Of a stretch of 60,000 nt of DNA, positions 13,801-28,800 are shown piece after piece (position 1 is the stretch's first letter; each line of letters starts with the position of its first letter). Location of the stretch: the NCBI RefSeq assembly GCF_032854445.1, contig NC_088295.1:17597385-17657384 (forward strand), read 5' to 3'. Position numbers and translations under genes: made by a program. The DNA is from Liolophura sinensis (lineage: Eukaryota > Mollusca > Polyplacophora > Chitonida > Chitonidae). Under the pieces are notes generated by a model that saw only the letters and a list, made by a program, of their open reading frames with translations, ran no database searches and had not been told where the DNA came from.

Positions 13801-16800
13801 AGTACACTAGCATAGGATTATATACCTTGTGCATAAATATTATTCTGGTACTCCATACATTCTTATAAAATGTAATACAATTATCTTAATAATTAATTAT
13901 AGTTATATTATATTATATACTATATTATAGTTGTAAAATATCAAGCTTCATCTTAATAATGAGCTCTTCACAGGGTCTTGGAATGTCCTTCAACAGAGCT
14001 CTTGCCAAAAATCAATTGGGGAAAATATCAAAATAATCAAATGAAATATATATATACTTTCCTTTTTTTTAATGAAGTATGAAAACCTGTTTTGTTCAAA
14101 CTAGATGTAGGGTCTGAAAACTGAACCTGATCTGAACTTGCTGTGGTAAACCCATGTACCAAGTTTCATTTCAATATGATGAGTCATTTTCAAAATAAGT
14201 CTGGAAAACTTTTGTGATGAGTGGACGGAGTGACAGGTACGGTGCTCACCTACAGCCACTCTCCATACCATAACACCCGCCCGGGTGCAGGTATGGGACT
14301 AACAAAAGGGCATTTGGCACTCATCATTATGTCTGGCCTGCTATTTTAATTCAAAACTATATATCAATGACCATAAATAGAAGGCTTATAGATGTTGCCA
14401 TACACAAATCTATTTATACATTTATTTATTGGATTTGAGTCTTACTCCATAATTTAGAATCTTGCTGGTTACAACAGTAGCCAGCATTATGGCAGGAAGA
14501 AACCAGGTAAAACCCGTGGAAATCAATGACCATCCACACATTGCTGACAGATTGTCCCACAAATGATCAGGATGAGCTGGACTTGAACTCACAGCGACTG
14601 CATTGTGAGAGGCTCCTGGGTCATTACGCTGCACTAGCAGACTAACCACCAGGCAACTGAACCCCGACACAAATACCTCTGTACAGTAGTACCACTTACA
14701 CATTATGTAATACATGCCAAGGATTTTAGCACAATATTTTGGTAGCTATGTGGCTGCATCCTGCACCTGGTGTATTGGTTACTTGATGGGCTTTAGTTGG
14801 TAAACTCCATGCTTAATATGGGTGAAAAGGGGGCAATTTGTCACCCACATCTGAGTGTAGCAGTTACTGAGTGCCCTAGAGAGTGAGTACCCTAGAGAGA
14901 GAACGCTTAACATTCCAGTATTTCTTAGGCAGAAACTGACAAACATTGCCTACCTTTAAGGAAGTTGTGGCCAGACAGTTCGTGTTTTCACGCTTGGGCG
15001 ATAACAAATCTTTAAGCTGAGTTTTCCTTGGTGGGCACATGTCACGGCTCGGCATGTGTCGCCCGAATTGGGCAAACTGGATGGTTATATTGGTGGTCTC
15101 TGGGCACTTGATTTTCAACACCTCTCCTTCACAGGCGTATCCTTGAAATGTGTAAAGTGTACTTGCTAACAGACCTGAGGGGAGAAGAAACATAGATACA
15201 TATTATATGTACATTATATTTTAATTTATTCTTTACTTTTTTTTATCTTTATTCAATGGTGTATTTCAAATTTGCTAAAATGACTTTCTTGCCTTTAGTA
15301 CAACAGGAGTCATTATGTACAGACTTGTTACAGTAGAGGAATGGGCTTATTGCATGCTCAAGAAAGTTAGCCTACAAGTAACCCACAATGAAAAACAAAT
15401 GGGATTACTCTATCCTATCTGAATCCCAATTAACATCACAGACCATGTTGACAACTCAGTATAGGATCCTGTTAGTCTTCTCGAGGTGTATGCAGGAGTT
15501 ATTCCCCCTGTTTGCATCTCTCAATATTCTTAGCCATGTAGAGAAACAAATCTCACTTAATTATCATTTCGTGTGAAATTTAAACAATCTATATGACACC
15601 TTTTGATAATGAAATGCAGAAAGTCTGAAAATATGACATGATCATACTAACAGTTCTTACCAGAAGATTTAGCTTTCAGAAATAATATATATGCATGTAT
15701 CAACTAAAATTGCTGTCATCACTCTCAAGTTTCGACTGAATTTTGTACTTGTAAATGCATTATTTTAATACTTCACCAATGTCTTAAGTTGTACTAAAAG
15801 AAAAACTTTCGGATGTCATCAGCTGTTCATATGTATGATGCTTGAATTTGGTTCCAGTCAGCACTTCATCAGTTCAAATTGGACATAAATAAGTAATTTA
15901 ACATGTTGAAAGGGCAGCTTTAATGACAAATGAACTCCCGTGTTTTTCATCATTCTCACAGTATAAGCATAAGTCTGCAGGTAGACATACTGTATGTACA
16001 TATAAGTATCACCCTCTGTATTTATCAAGCACATGTGCTGGTAGTTTTTGTGAATTTTTGTCAAGCCCTTTGTCCCCAAGCACTCACAGCAATGTGTTCC
16101 CAGTTAACCTGACAAATTCACTAGAAAATCTTGCTCACATGTGCAACCCATTGCCTTCCCCCAAAAACTCCCCACACAGAGTTTGGGTTTTTTATGAGTT
16201 ATCCTGACAGACATGCCCAAGTAAAAAGACAGACAGTGACATCACACATCACCATTTCTCTCTCTCCCTAACATAGCCTTTTTTTTCTCAACTTAAAAGC
16301 AGTTTTAATTCCCAAATTCAAACTGATAGCATAGCTTTGCAGGCTATTAGTTAGACTGACCTCCCAGCCTTAGTTCACCCAACATCTGGCCAATGTTTTC
16401 ATGTTTTTTCCGCTTTTTTCTCATTTCCCCTTCTGTACCCCATACCATGCATTCCATTAGCAGTGTGTTGTTAAGTATTGCCCACACTTTTTCCCATCAG
16501 CTTCCTCCATAGGTATATTCACAATACCAACACACAACTGGACTTAACACAGAAACTCCCCACTCTGTCAATTTTGTTACAAGCCAAGAATCCACGAGAA
16601 CCTATGACTTGAATATTAATTTTTTCAAACACAGTAATACAGAGATAATGACTGCAAAATATATGATACAATAATTTTCACTACAGAACAATTGTTTTCT
16701 TAAGAGAGCTATAGGTTCAAGAATCTTTGGAAATTCATAACCCTGTTTCTTGTAATTTCTCATAAACCAAACTTTTTCAGTAGGTATGCAGTTCTTTGTG

Positions 16801-19800
16801 CAATCCATCGGATCTGTAGTCAGTGAAAAAAAAGGTTGGCTTTTAGATGTAGTAAGCCATGGACATTTGCCTGGTGAAGTTACACCACTTATCTCTGTCC
16901 TGGGATGAAGTTGATAACAATTCTCTTTACATTGAGCAGAAAAAACTGGATGGCATCAAAGCTAGGAAACCTATAAGAAAACATATCAGGCAGGGGTCAT
17001 AGAGGTCATTCTGAGTCATGTCAAAGGTCATTAAAGTAAGGGGGAGTTTTGACAGGGTAGATGGTATTGTTTACTTGGGATGTCTGGTGACAGCACCACT
17101 TCAAAGGCTCTATCTGGCAAACAGCAGGCCTAGCCAAGGCTATCATGGTATAATCAACAAGGAAGAGACCAGGAACCAATTAGAATCCACCATTTTAGAG
17201 CAAACTTTTCTCTACTGTGTAAGCTATGTCAGCTTGAATACACACTACTCTGCTTGAAGACACACTACAGTGTTTGAATATGTGGGTATAGATTCAATGG
17301 AGACTTTCTACAACCAACTCCAGCTCAAGGCACATTTATGCATATCAATAATAACAACCATTTCTACATAGTGAACCATATTTGTTAACATGTTTACTGG
17401 ATATCCAACCTAAATATGTAAAAGCAAACTATCCCAGTAGATAAAGATAAAAAAGGGAAAGAGAATAAAGCTTAAACTCTTTCAGTCTTTGCTGAAAACA
17501 AGTCTTAAGAATTCTTGCCAGCACTGTTGAATGGCATAATGCAAAAACTCCCAAAAAAAAAACAATGAGAAATCGTATATTTGATGTTTCAATATTTTGA
17601 AAAACTGAGAAGTGATATATTTGAGGTTTCAATATTTTGAAAACTGAGAAGTCGCTAATTTGACATATCAATATTTTGACAAAATTTTATTATCATCTTC
17701 AGGATACGCAAGACATTTTATCGAAATACTGAAACCCACAGGGTCAAATATGTGACTTCTCCTTTTTCCCCCAGTATCTATGCTTTTGCATTATGCTAAT
17801 ATTATATTGGTGGGTAAACACATTATTGTTTAAGTGATTCATGGAAATTATTTCATTTTATATTAACGGTGTGATCATGCCCAAGTTTTTTATCTGAGGG
17901 ACAGCTGGAAGGAGTAGGAGGATTTAACATCAATGCCCTTATCTTAACCATGTGATAGGCTTATAATTATGCATACATTGTGTATACTTACAAGTTTTCA
18001 AGTTCTCACATACAATACCTGTATCTGACTAGGAAAAGAAAAGAGTCAGTTTTGATGAATGGTCCTTCTTTACTCTTCAAGACCAAACTAACCTTGACAA
18101 TTCAGTGCTTTTTTTTTCATATCATACTTGGAGAGGTTACAACACGTACGCCCCTTTCAAAATGATTACACTTTTTATTGGCTAGTTTTTAGTGTATATC
18201 CAAGTTACATGAGACATACTCAAAACCACAATGTACGACCAAGTGAGTACCATGGTATACATCAGCCTGACATAAACATGAGAATAGGCTACACTCTCCT
18301 GACCTGTAGGGGAAATTGTGCCCTGTGGGTTCTAATCATCAAACAAAACCCTGAGCGAACTGTGAATGAAGAGTCAAGCCCTCAATAGCCTGGTATTTAC
18401 AAACCCAGTACTCGCAGCCATGGTACTTCGAGGACAGTGCAAAATTCCAGGTAATTAATAGGTATTTGCCCTACCTGGCCTAGATCTTCTCTCTCTGGTT
18501 AGTGAGCTAACATCCTAATGGGCAGATTTTATACCTACAGTCGACACCTCTGCTATTAACCCACAGACTGACCTGACACAGGTCTTTACTGATCACATAT
18601 TTACCTGTAATATTATCAACTCACAATTCACCCATATGGCTTACAGCCATCATACTGTGATATGCGATTTGTAATAACACACCTGTATACATATATATAT
18701 TTACACAACTTGTAAGGAAAGTGTAATTTACAAACATGGCAGAGGGCAAAGATATATGTAAAGATATTAGGATGGAAGCAAAAACCGTCTATCTGTAATA
18801 TGTTCTCAATGACAATAAAACATTAAACCAAGTTATTAATTTTTCAAGATCCAAGTTTAAACATGGTATACTTTAATTTCCTGACCTAATCTGCATTTGA
18901 TTATTCATGAATAAATTACACCCACGCAGATTATCACTAAACTTTTCACTATAGGATAAATAACAAGTTCCTGACATTACGGATGGTCATGTGGCACAAA
19001 ACTGTTTTCAAAATAACAGCAAATTGATTTGTGAAGTCTAGGATGTACCGGTTTAGCAGTAAATTTACTGATAGTCTGTCCATGCTAGAGTATATATAAC
19101 ACACAGAAGATATAGCCAGCCATATATAGCCACAGGTACATCAATACTCTACAGAAGTGTACTGCCTTGTTAAGCTCCCTCGTCATCTTTCTAGGAGGTA
19201 CATGTACTTGATTTACATACATAAATTATCCACAAGCATAACTCATTACACTTGAGATTACAGTGAGATGTTAACAATACATTAGGTCACATTCCCTGTG
19301 ATTAATTATGCATAGATCAAACAGTTATATAATGAGATATTTAACTTCAATACATTACCATTATTTTTCGACAGTTTCATGCCATTGTCATTTTAAACAA
19401 TGACAGAAAAAGCAAAGAAAAAAAAGATAATTATACCTTGTTTGTTGTAGAATTAAACTTATTAAGAAGGAAATTAGATATTTATAACCTAATTTATTTT
19501 CCAGAAAAAAATATAAGGGTGACCTTTAAATGCAGCATGTGTATTGTTAGATTTATTACCCTTTGTTTTTATTCCAATTCAACATACAGTAACAAGAAAT
19601 GTTTACCAAGGCTGACTTTAAATTATTTTACTGTGATTGGTTGTTGTGCCATTATAAGTACAACACACTGAGGGCAATAATACATAATAATACACTGCAT
19701 GTTATACAGACTGTAACAAAACCAACTTCATGAACCAAGAAATTATTACTTTGCCCAGTTTACTCACTCAAGAATTCCTAACAGTCTGTGCTAACAGCAC

Positions 19801-22800
19801 TATGAAATCTAGCCCCGAAAGACTCCAACTTCTTGCGTCATTGGAGTTTTGATGCTTACAATGTTAATTTCGTACTCAACGAAGGTCCAGGCGGATTGTC
19901 TTTGTCTTTGTTACTAACAAGACTTCAACGACTCCAGGCCAGTATAAGAAAAGGAGTTGGAGTCTTTTAAGGACATATGAAATCCTATCACCCAACCACT
20001 TTTCCATCTTTTTCAACAACATAAACTAATCCTTATTTTCATAATTTGCACCAAAGAAATCACCAAACAAAACTTTATTTCCATAATCTTGTGAAAGTGA
20101 GTCCAGTGTTATAAGCAGTACAACCTTGACATACATGACCTAACAATGTATACCCTTGAATGTATATATGTATATCCATTAAGGTACACCTTACAAATTT
20201 ACCTGTCCCAGAAAATTACATCAATTAGCCTAGATATTACAAGTGTCCAACAGCATGATGGATTTTCTCAGATAACTAAAATTACAAGCAGTTTGCCTCT
20301 TTAAGTAGAGATACAATGAAAGCACTGTGTTTTCGGATTCATGGCAACTGTGATTTGCCAAACTAGCAGTATCAGATTCAGGATGTGGGTGCCATATTGT
20401 TATTGGGTTACTCAGTGTAACACTCAATGGGTGTCTTTAAACTTTGCACTCAAATCCTATACAAGCCTCCTGCTACATCTGGTTGAATCCATCCAATAAG
20501 CTAAGGAACTCTAAAGAAAGTTATTTTGACAACCTCAGTATTTCTGCGTTCATTAAGTTACTATCTGAAGAAATATGTTTCTACATGTCCAGTTAATCTA
20601 CAAGCCATTTATGACTGCAGAACTTTGGCTGATACCATCCTATGATGAGAGTACAATAAAAAGATCTTCTATTTATTATTTGACATATATCCAACATTAT
20701 ATTAAATATATTAATGAATGAATGCATGGAGCACTATATCTCTGTAAACATTTATATGAAAATGTAGCAAATGAAAGCATATACCATACAAACTTACACA
20801 CTGAAGCAGCAAAACTTGTGTGAATCTATGACTACATTTTGTGCGTTCATCATGTAGTTGCCAGGTCTATGTCAGGTGACACTGACATACAGGACATTTA
20901 TAATGAACAGGTATACTATCTCTAAAGTGATCACACACCCGACAGGTAAATGATCGAGGTTACCTATACCACCCAGGTGAGATGGGCACACACTCCTATA
21001 GAAACCTCACCAACTGTGAAACTCCCTTTTTTCCACAGTAAGCAATCTGATCACCTGAGCTGGGAAAAAGACTTGCTTGTTTTCACCTGCCTAACATCTC
21101 CTCTGCTCTGACACAATGCTAACACTGATCATAAGTATAGACACTCTCAAATGTTTTGACTATTTTATCCTCCCAAACAGCCCCAGTTCCTATTCCTCTC
21201 ACAACATGTATTTACTTTCCTTTAACTAGATCATGCTTTTCCTTACACCATATCAACAAACTTGCTAAGTATCTGGTTGTCAAACAATGAATTCTTGAGA
21301 ACAGTTTTCATTTAATATCAATTTTGATCTCAAGAAATCACATGATTAGAGAATGTAAATCAAGTTTAAGTAAAATTAATGGGGGCCTCCGTGACTCAGT
21401 CGGTTAGCGCGCTAGCGCAGTGTAATGACCCAGGAGCCTCTCACCAATGCGGTCGCTGTGAGTTCAAGTCCAGCTCATGCTGGCTTTCTCTCCGGCCGTA
21501 AGTGGGAAGGTCTGCCAGCAACCTGCGGATGGTCGTGGGTTTCCCCCGGGCTGTGCCCGGTTTCCACCCACCATAATGCTGGCCGCTGTCGTATAAGTGA
21601 AATATTCTTGAGTACGGCGTAAAACACCAAGTAAAATTAACGTACAATTACCAATATCACAGACTCAGTGTCATATAGAACACTGCTCCGCCACATGTCT
21701 ACTGATTCATCAATATCTCAGTCTCGGTGTCATGCATAATAATAATGGGAAATCTGCACCATCTGTTTACTGATACACACTGTGCATACTGATTACCGAT
21801 ATCACAGACTCAATGTCATATAGAACACTGCTCCACCACATGTCTACTGATTCACCAATATTACAGTGTCTGTGTCATAATGATACATAACACCACAGCA
21901 CCAGGGTGCTGACATGCGCTCAGCACTTCACAGCACCTCATTACATAACCTTCACACCTAACTCCCACTCACAATCACCAAAGTTCATCATGCAGGTATT
22001 GTTTCATCAGGTGACGTAAGATAAAACACCTGTGATTTCCCACTTGACAGCTTCCTTAACCTATCCGCTAAAGGCATTATCATGATTTATTATGTAGAGC
22101 CATAGATATTTCTTACATGGCTGCTAATTCCCACTTATAAAGAAGTCTAGATTATTGTGTCACCTCTGAGTGCACCCTGTGAGCTCTTTGAAGAGCACCC
22201 GTAAACACATTTGACTGCATTCCATTATGAATTTGTGACATTTGTTAAGTTTTTTGGGAAGGTTGATGTGTTTAACCATCTTGCTTTACAGCATAGCTGC
22301 AGGCTGTAAGTAATGGAATTGTTGTCTCTTTGGGTGGTCCTGCAGAATTGTCTTCAGCAATAGACATGCACAAAAGTAGAAATGAAATACAGTGTATGGA
22401 GGCCAAAAACACCCAAAAATTAAACAAAAATCAATAAATAAATATGTCTATGTAACAATGGTTAGCCAATCGCCCATTACAGGCTTTCTTGGTATTAGAC
22501 TAGCATTAGACCAACCACAGTTTAATAACCCAGTCTTGAGTATGGTGTAAAACACCAATCAAATAAATAAATAAATAAAATAATCCAGTATTTCTAATAC
22601 TCTATTACCACCATAGCTGCATGAACAACTCTACTGCTTTAGTACTGTAGTTTTCATGATGAGTTTTAACTGCACAGAGCCAGTCATGCATGCATTATTT
22701 AGCCTGTTTAATGATTACAATAAATAGTGTATTTATCCCCAATGTTATAAGGGAAAGGACTGAATAAACAGCATGCAATCTTCTCATACTTTACACAAAC

Positions 22801-25800
22801 TGTCCGGCACACCATTTTCTCTCTCACCTAGGAAAACAGACAGACACTGTTGTGCCTAAATAAAAGCTATGGTAAGTGATATATGGCTTTTCCTGGCAAC
22901 AAAGTCTAATTACTGTCCTGTTTTTATCTGGAAGTCCAGTGTGAGAAAACAAACAGCATGGTTCCACCAGGATTCCTCAGCTTTTACTGCCTCCTGTAAC
23001 TGACCATATGTGTTCTGTTATCTGATGTTGCAACAGTTTATCTTATCCCAAGAGCCTGGGAAGATCTTATCTCTACCTGTTATCCCTGGTTACAGCTTGA
23101 TGTGTTGTCTATCCCAACTCCTTCATTACCAGCCATTGATAAGCTCAGATTCTCCCAGTCAAGCTGAATTAAAGCTGTGGTAAACCTGGCTGATGTGTAT
23201 ATGAGGGTGACAGACTGTATCTAATCCCTGGCTGTCCTAGTGTCACAGCAGATAGACCACAGCTGTGTGGGATGTGTACAACAGAAACCCTTAAGACAAT
23301 ATCTCAGTCTAGTACAATCTCAATGTTTATTAAAAACAAATTTAAGAAAATACCATGAACATGGCTATATTTCACTGAATAAGTTCTGTATGTAATTTTC
23401 TGGTGTTATTTGGTAGGTCATAGAAGACATGGTCTGCACTGGGTAACAAGTCAATTTACATGATTTAAGGGCATAAAAGTAACAGAAATGGCATATAAAT
23501 GTTTTGACAATTTTAAACAGTCATCCAGACTATATGGGAATGTGAATAAGGTAATAGGTTAACAGTTCTTTTTTTTCTGCATCAGATATTGCCTGGGAGC
23601 CCTATGTGAATAGGGAAATAGACAAATAGTTTTTTGGGATCACAGATATTTTTGGTGAAGCCCAAGGTCATCATGGGGTAACTATGGCAGCCATTCTATA
23701 ATATACATGTATGAGACAATACTTACTACATTATTTTAAAAGCATCATTAATAAGTGTCTGTAGTGATTCATAAATTCCGGGCCCTTGCAATAATTATTT
23801 CACATAAGCCAGTTTTACAACATAATATGTGCTGTCAATTAAACCACTAAAAGGTGTAGGACAAATATTATAAATAAAGTGTTTAACTGTTTATAACACT
23901 GTACCAGAAATATTTTCACTTGTACATGTTAAAATACATACAAATGTAAAAAGTGATTACATTAGCATAGTAACTAACAAACTAATAATGAAGATGTTTT
24001 TAGAACATGTATTGCTCCAGTGTTCGTGGTGTCCCGGGTGCCAGGTACAAGCTCAGTCCATTAAGGTTTATCTAGTGCACCACACTAGTAGTCAGAGTTT
24101 GTTGTCTCAGATCTGACAGAGATAACCCTGCTGGATCCATGTTCACTTCTGTCCTTTTCACTACTGCAAGGGCAGATCAAAGCCCTGTCAGTCCCCTGGG
24201 TAAGTGGCATTATCACTCTACCATCAGGAACTAGCACCCACAACCTCTGGCAGGGGAGCTTCCACTAACAACCAGCTGTGCTTCATGCCCCACTTACACA
24301 ATAACATGAAAACATTGAAGTTTAATAAGGCTATAGCACTGTATAACTATCTTCAAAACACGAAAAAATAATCTGACCATAGTGTATGTTTGTGTGGGTT
24401 AACGGTGTTACTTCCTGGAGAAGGTTTTACTAAGTACACACATAACTACTACACCAGCTGGTACTATATGTGCATTACAGTGCCATGATAATTATGTGTA
24501 CATGATACACAACTTCAAAATGGGACAATTTTTCCAGGACCATGTATTTGTCAAATATCTCTCCAGCATTCGAATACAGAATATAATGCATGCATGTTAT
24601 TACTTAAGTTCAGAATTCAAACATAGCTACAATTAAAATGTTTAAGAAAGCTTAAAAACTGTACACTGGCACAATGTACCAACCATGATTTGAATTCTTT
24701 CCTGTTCTGAGTTTTGCTTTTTAAGGACTTACAATTTATGACTTAAGTATTAAGCTGCTTGATAAATATGGGACCTAGTGCCAGGATCCCAAAGATGCCT
24801 TAGACTAAAGTCAGACTTTGTCTTAACGTGTCGTATTATTCCTGAGCTTATATTTGAACTTACACCCTAGTTTTCGATTTCAACGTAAAGAACCACTACG
24901 GTTCTCAGCATTGAAGTAAAAATCTTTCGATGTAAGTCCCAATTTTAGCGCATTAACTATTTGAAGATAAGACTAAGTTTGACTCAAGTCTTAAGGCAGC
25001 TTCTTGATCCTGAGGATTGGGATCAACACTAGCTTGGTTCATACCAAAGACTTTAAAACTGGTTTTTGTTGTTGTCTCACAAGACACTCAGCACTGAGAG
25101 CTTCGACGAAGGAAACAGGACTAGATGGCTTGATGTCAATATAACATGACTGGGTGGGGTGTCATGTCTGGTGTCTTCAGCATGATACTTCAATGTTCGC
25201 AGCACAATGGTGGCATGCACTCACCCTACCACAAGAAGACAGTTTACGTTACCACACAGAATTACTTCCCATCATCATATGACTGAAAAATTGTTATGTG
25301 CACCGTAAAACCCAAGTATACACACACACAGACACCAAAAATAAATATAATGACACAACAGTTATGTGGATCACAGGAATCCAGTGAACACTGAAGTTTA
25401 TCATTATATCTTATGTCTTATCATTAAGACACTCAGTAAACTTCTTCACACAAGCCTTGTGCGCTGCTGGCTGTCTATAGGTGGTCACATTCCTGCTGAC
25501 CACAGAAGCTGGCAGTGACGGATGGCGCAAAGCTCAGACACAATGTCTGATGCCCTACAAAGTGTCAACCTCACCCAACACAATCAGTCAAACAGCCAGT
25601 TCTGACAGACAGATCCCCATCATCCGCTTCAAACTACACAAACCACATCAGGCCACAATCAGATGATGTTGTGTGAACACACCGTTTTTACCTGGTAATT
25701 GACACCATCAGAGAGGTTACTTGTTTAGCTACAGGTTAATCACGGACGCCAGGCATTCTGCATTTTGCCTGTGCGACTGTAGATACTTTAACAGTGTGAA

Positions 25801-28800
25801 GAACTTTCCTGAACTACTACTGAACAAATATCTGAAATCTGGTTCATTTTAGGTCTACATATCCCTGAAGTTGTCATAATGTATAAAGTATTTTATGATA
25901 AAATATCCATATTTGTTAATTATAACTCCCCAATGTTCCTTGCAAAGTTTCAGTTTCATGTAAATCCCATTTTACGATTCACTGGACTTCTAAAGTGTAT
26001 TGTACTCATATGAACAGATGAGGTACTCAAGCAGGTAGTTGCTGGAAATCTAGAATAGGTCAGCTTTGTATAGAATACAGAGTACAGCAATATAAATTCC
26101 TCCATGTCACAAACTGACACCACTATTAAAACAGCCTGACCACCCACATGTGCACGGGAGAGGTGTGAGAGTGGACCTGCGTTGTGGTTGATTTAACTGT
26201 TCCCCCATCCATGTAGTCCACACACCAAACATAGATAACAATACCATGGTTTACTCACAATTACACTAGACACTACACCCTCCTCTCTATACACAGATGC
26301 AATGGCACAATCATCTGTATTGGAATATAAGTGTACAAAACACAACAATAGTCCCAGTTTACTTACAATTATTTCACTCACCTCTCCCGCAATAGGCTGA
26401 CTGAAATACAGGCTTAACCACATCCCATGTCACCATGGCTACAACCTACCCATTCATTATATCCCTTTTCAGAATTCTTCACTGTATATTTCACAACACA
26501 ACCAATAGCTTATTATTTCATTTAATCACCTGTTAGCTTCTGCATACTTATCATAACAATAGCAGATCTGTAAAAGAATCATGTCTCTAAAATGTTGAAA
26601 TTACTACTTTCTAGAAACTGATATGAGCTAAACCAAATAGTATATCATTTTTTTTGTAAAAAGTACTGAACAATTCAATTATTAGGAGCAAAACCATTAA
26701 CTGAAGAATTATTATACATTTAATTACTTAAACAATATTTCATTATGGTTTAATTATCCCATTAGTGCTTTTAATTACTTTTCTACCATTCAATGAAAAC
26801 CTCTTAAGAACATTTCCTCAAAAAGAACAAATTGAGAGCATTATAAAGTATTGTTGCTCTGCTGCTATGTCACATCTAAACCATGCTGATTAGCTTGTTC
26901 ATTTGACAGGCTTGAGAGATCACACTACAAGAAAACGCTTTTTTTTTTTTTTTCGTGGTGTAATAGAGTAAGCCTATCAAAGTACAAAACAGCACTTAAA
27001 GTCACAATGACTCTCCTTACTGTGAGATCATTGGCTTTTCTGCCAGCCAAGGACTTCGTCTCTTTCAATTTCTTTAAGCCTACAGAAAGCAATTTGTCAT
27101 CTGTGGCCACCTGCTAGTTTGCCCTGAGTATCAAACCTTCCTTTACCTGGAGAAGACTTCATCTGTGTGCCTGCCCCAGCCTGTAGAGGCCAGCTTAGTA
27201 CAGTTCAGGTATACACGGACAATCCACCTTACTAAGAGCTCCAATCCTGATTTATTCTACCAAACCACTTCAACCTCACATACACCAAATAATAGAGCTG
27301 GACCAGGTAAATAAGGAATCTAGACAGTCATAATTCATGTGCAGGTAGCTGGTTGTACAGGTCAGGAGGACCGGTCACCTTTGTCATGGGATACACTCAC
27401 AAAGACAGGCAAATACCTGGTTTGATCTGTTGTCAAAATGAGACAAAGGCTGTGCAGCTGAAAGGAATATATTCCACTGCCATTCGTTTTCCCTCTGTTC
27501 TCACTTCCTTTTCACATTTTTAACAAGAAAATAATCTCAAACCATTGTTCCCTTTAAAGTGAGGATTTCAAGGGTTTCAAGGGTTTCATGGAAATACCTC
27601 GTTAAGTTGCAGGTCATAGCTGCATGGAATGTGAATGTAGATGTAATATCAGCTTGTAACATACACATAGAGCCATTTGTAAACCAGCATGAAATATGTA
27701 TACTTGAGGAATAATGGAAACATTGAAGATATAAACTTATAGTTTGAATGAATGAAAACTTTATTTAAAGAGGGTTACAGTGTACAATATATATGCTCTT
27801 CTCAGATAGCTATAACAATACACGGACCAGATAAATAGTATAGAACATTCCATATTTTAAAACATGAAACAATCAATACTATATCACTACATATATAAGC
27901 TGAAATCATAAATAGATAGATATGTGATCCAATTTACTGGTTGAAGTAATTTTCCACATTTTTCTGTCAAATACCTTCCCACAAAACTGTTGAGAAAATT
28001 AAACTAACTGCAATCATCATCAGGGAATAGATATGAATTCGTAATCAAACCTAAACTAAATATGTAGAAAGCTCACCACAAAAAAATGTAACGCATACAT
28101 GTAGGCAGTGTGGTAATGTAAAAAAGTATGATACAAACCATACACTTTTCTGATATCACCCCTTTTCATTCAAAACAAGCACAGTACATATATATAACAA
28201 CAATTCGCCACAACAGATATATAGACGAATATCACAGAAATGTTGCATATTTGTTTATAGCATTGTTCCTTTCACAACATACATTATGATGAAGTAAAAA
28301 ATTTACTCTTGGGAACAGGTTCCTGAATATGCTATGGCATAACTCCCAAATGTCAACCAAATTTTGACATGGATCAAATGTGATATGCTTGGTCAGCTTT
28401 TGTTTACCAGTTTATGATATTCCAAAAATTACAGTCGGCACACCCTTTACTCTCACCAAACACAAAGCCAGGGATATAACCAACACGTCTGTACAATGAA
28501 CTACATTTTGAGGTGAAAGTTTACTTTCACACATGTACATACTAACCCTATTTGCATAAGGACTTCAAAATCTAGAGCAATATGTTCCCTTTGTTCTGTA
28601 AACATCTGCCTCTTCCCTTTGGGCACAATACCTCTCTAGAAATGGGTCAGTCTTTATGATGATATTATGCATAACACGCTGGGACAAAGTTGATTTTAGA
28701 GCAATTTGCACATGGCTTAAGAGTCCTTGAACTTTAACTTCTTCACCATACTGGGAATATTGTTAATCAGACTGGTCAGTTGAGGGTGTGGCTACGGCTG

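Larger units (their letters stand above)
7088..14953 (-). other. EVA1C-like intron 2
   Basis: 7.9 kb non-coding. Holds the minisatellite at 7108-7365, a perfect 14-bp palindrome CCCCATGCATGGGG at 12119-12132, a repeat-like tract at about 14060-14300 and a SINE copy at 14418-14668. The 125-residue frame at 11280-11657 is compositionally biased and matches nothing I know. Confidence 0.7.

Noticed and set aside
21380-21629. Functional tRNA gene
   Set aside because: A and B boxes are present but the arms do not fold as a tRNA and the body, copies and target duplication identify a SINE.
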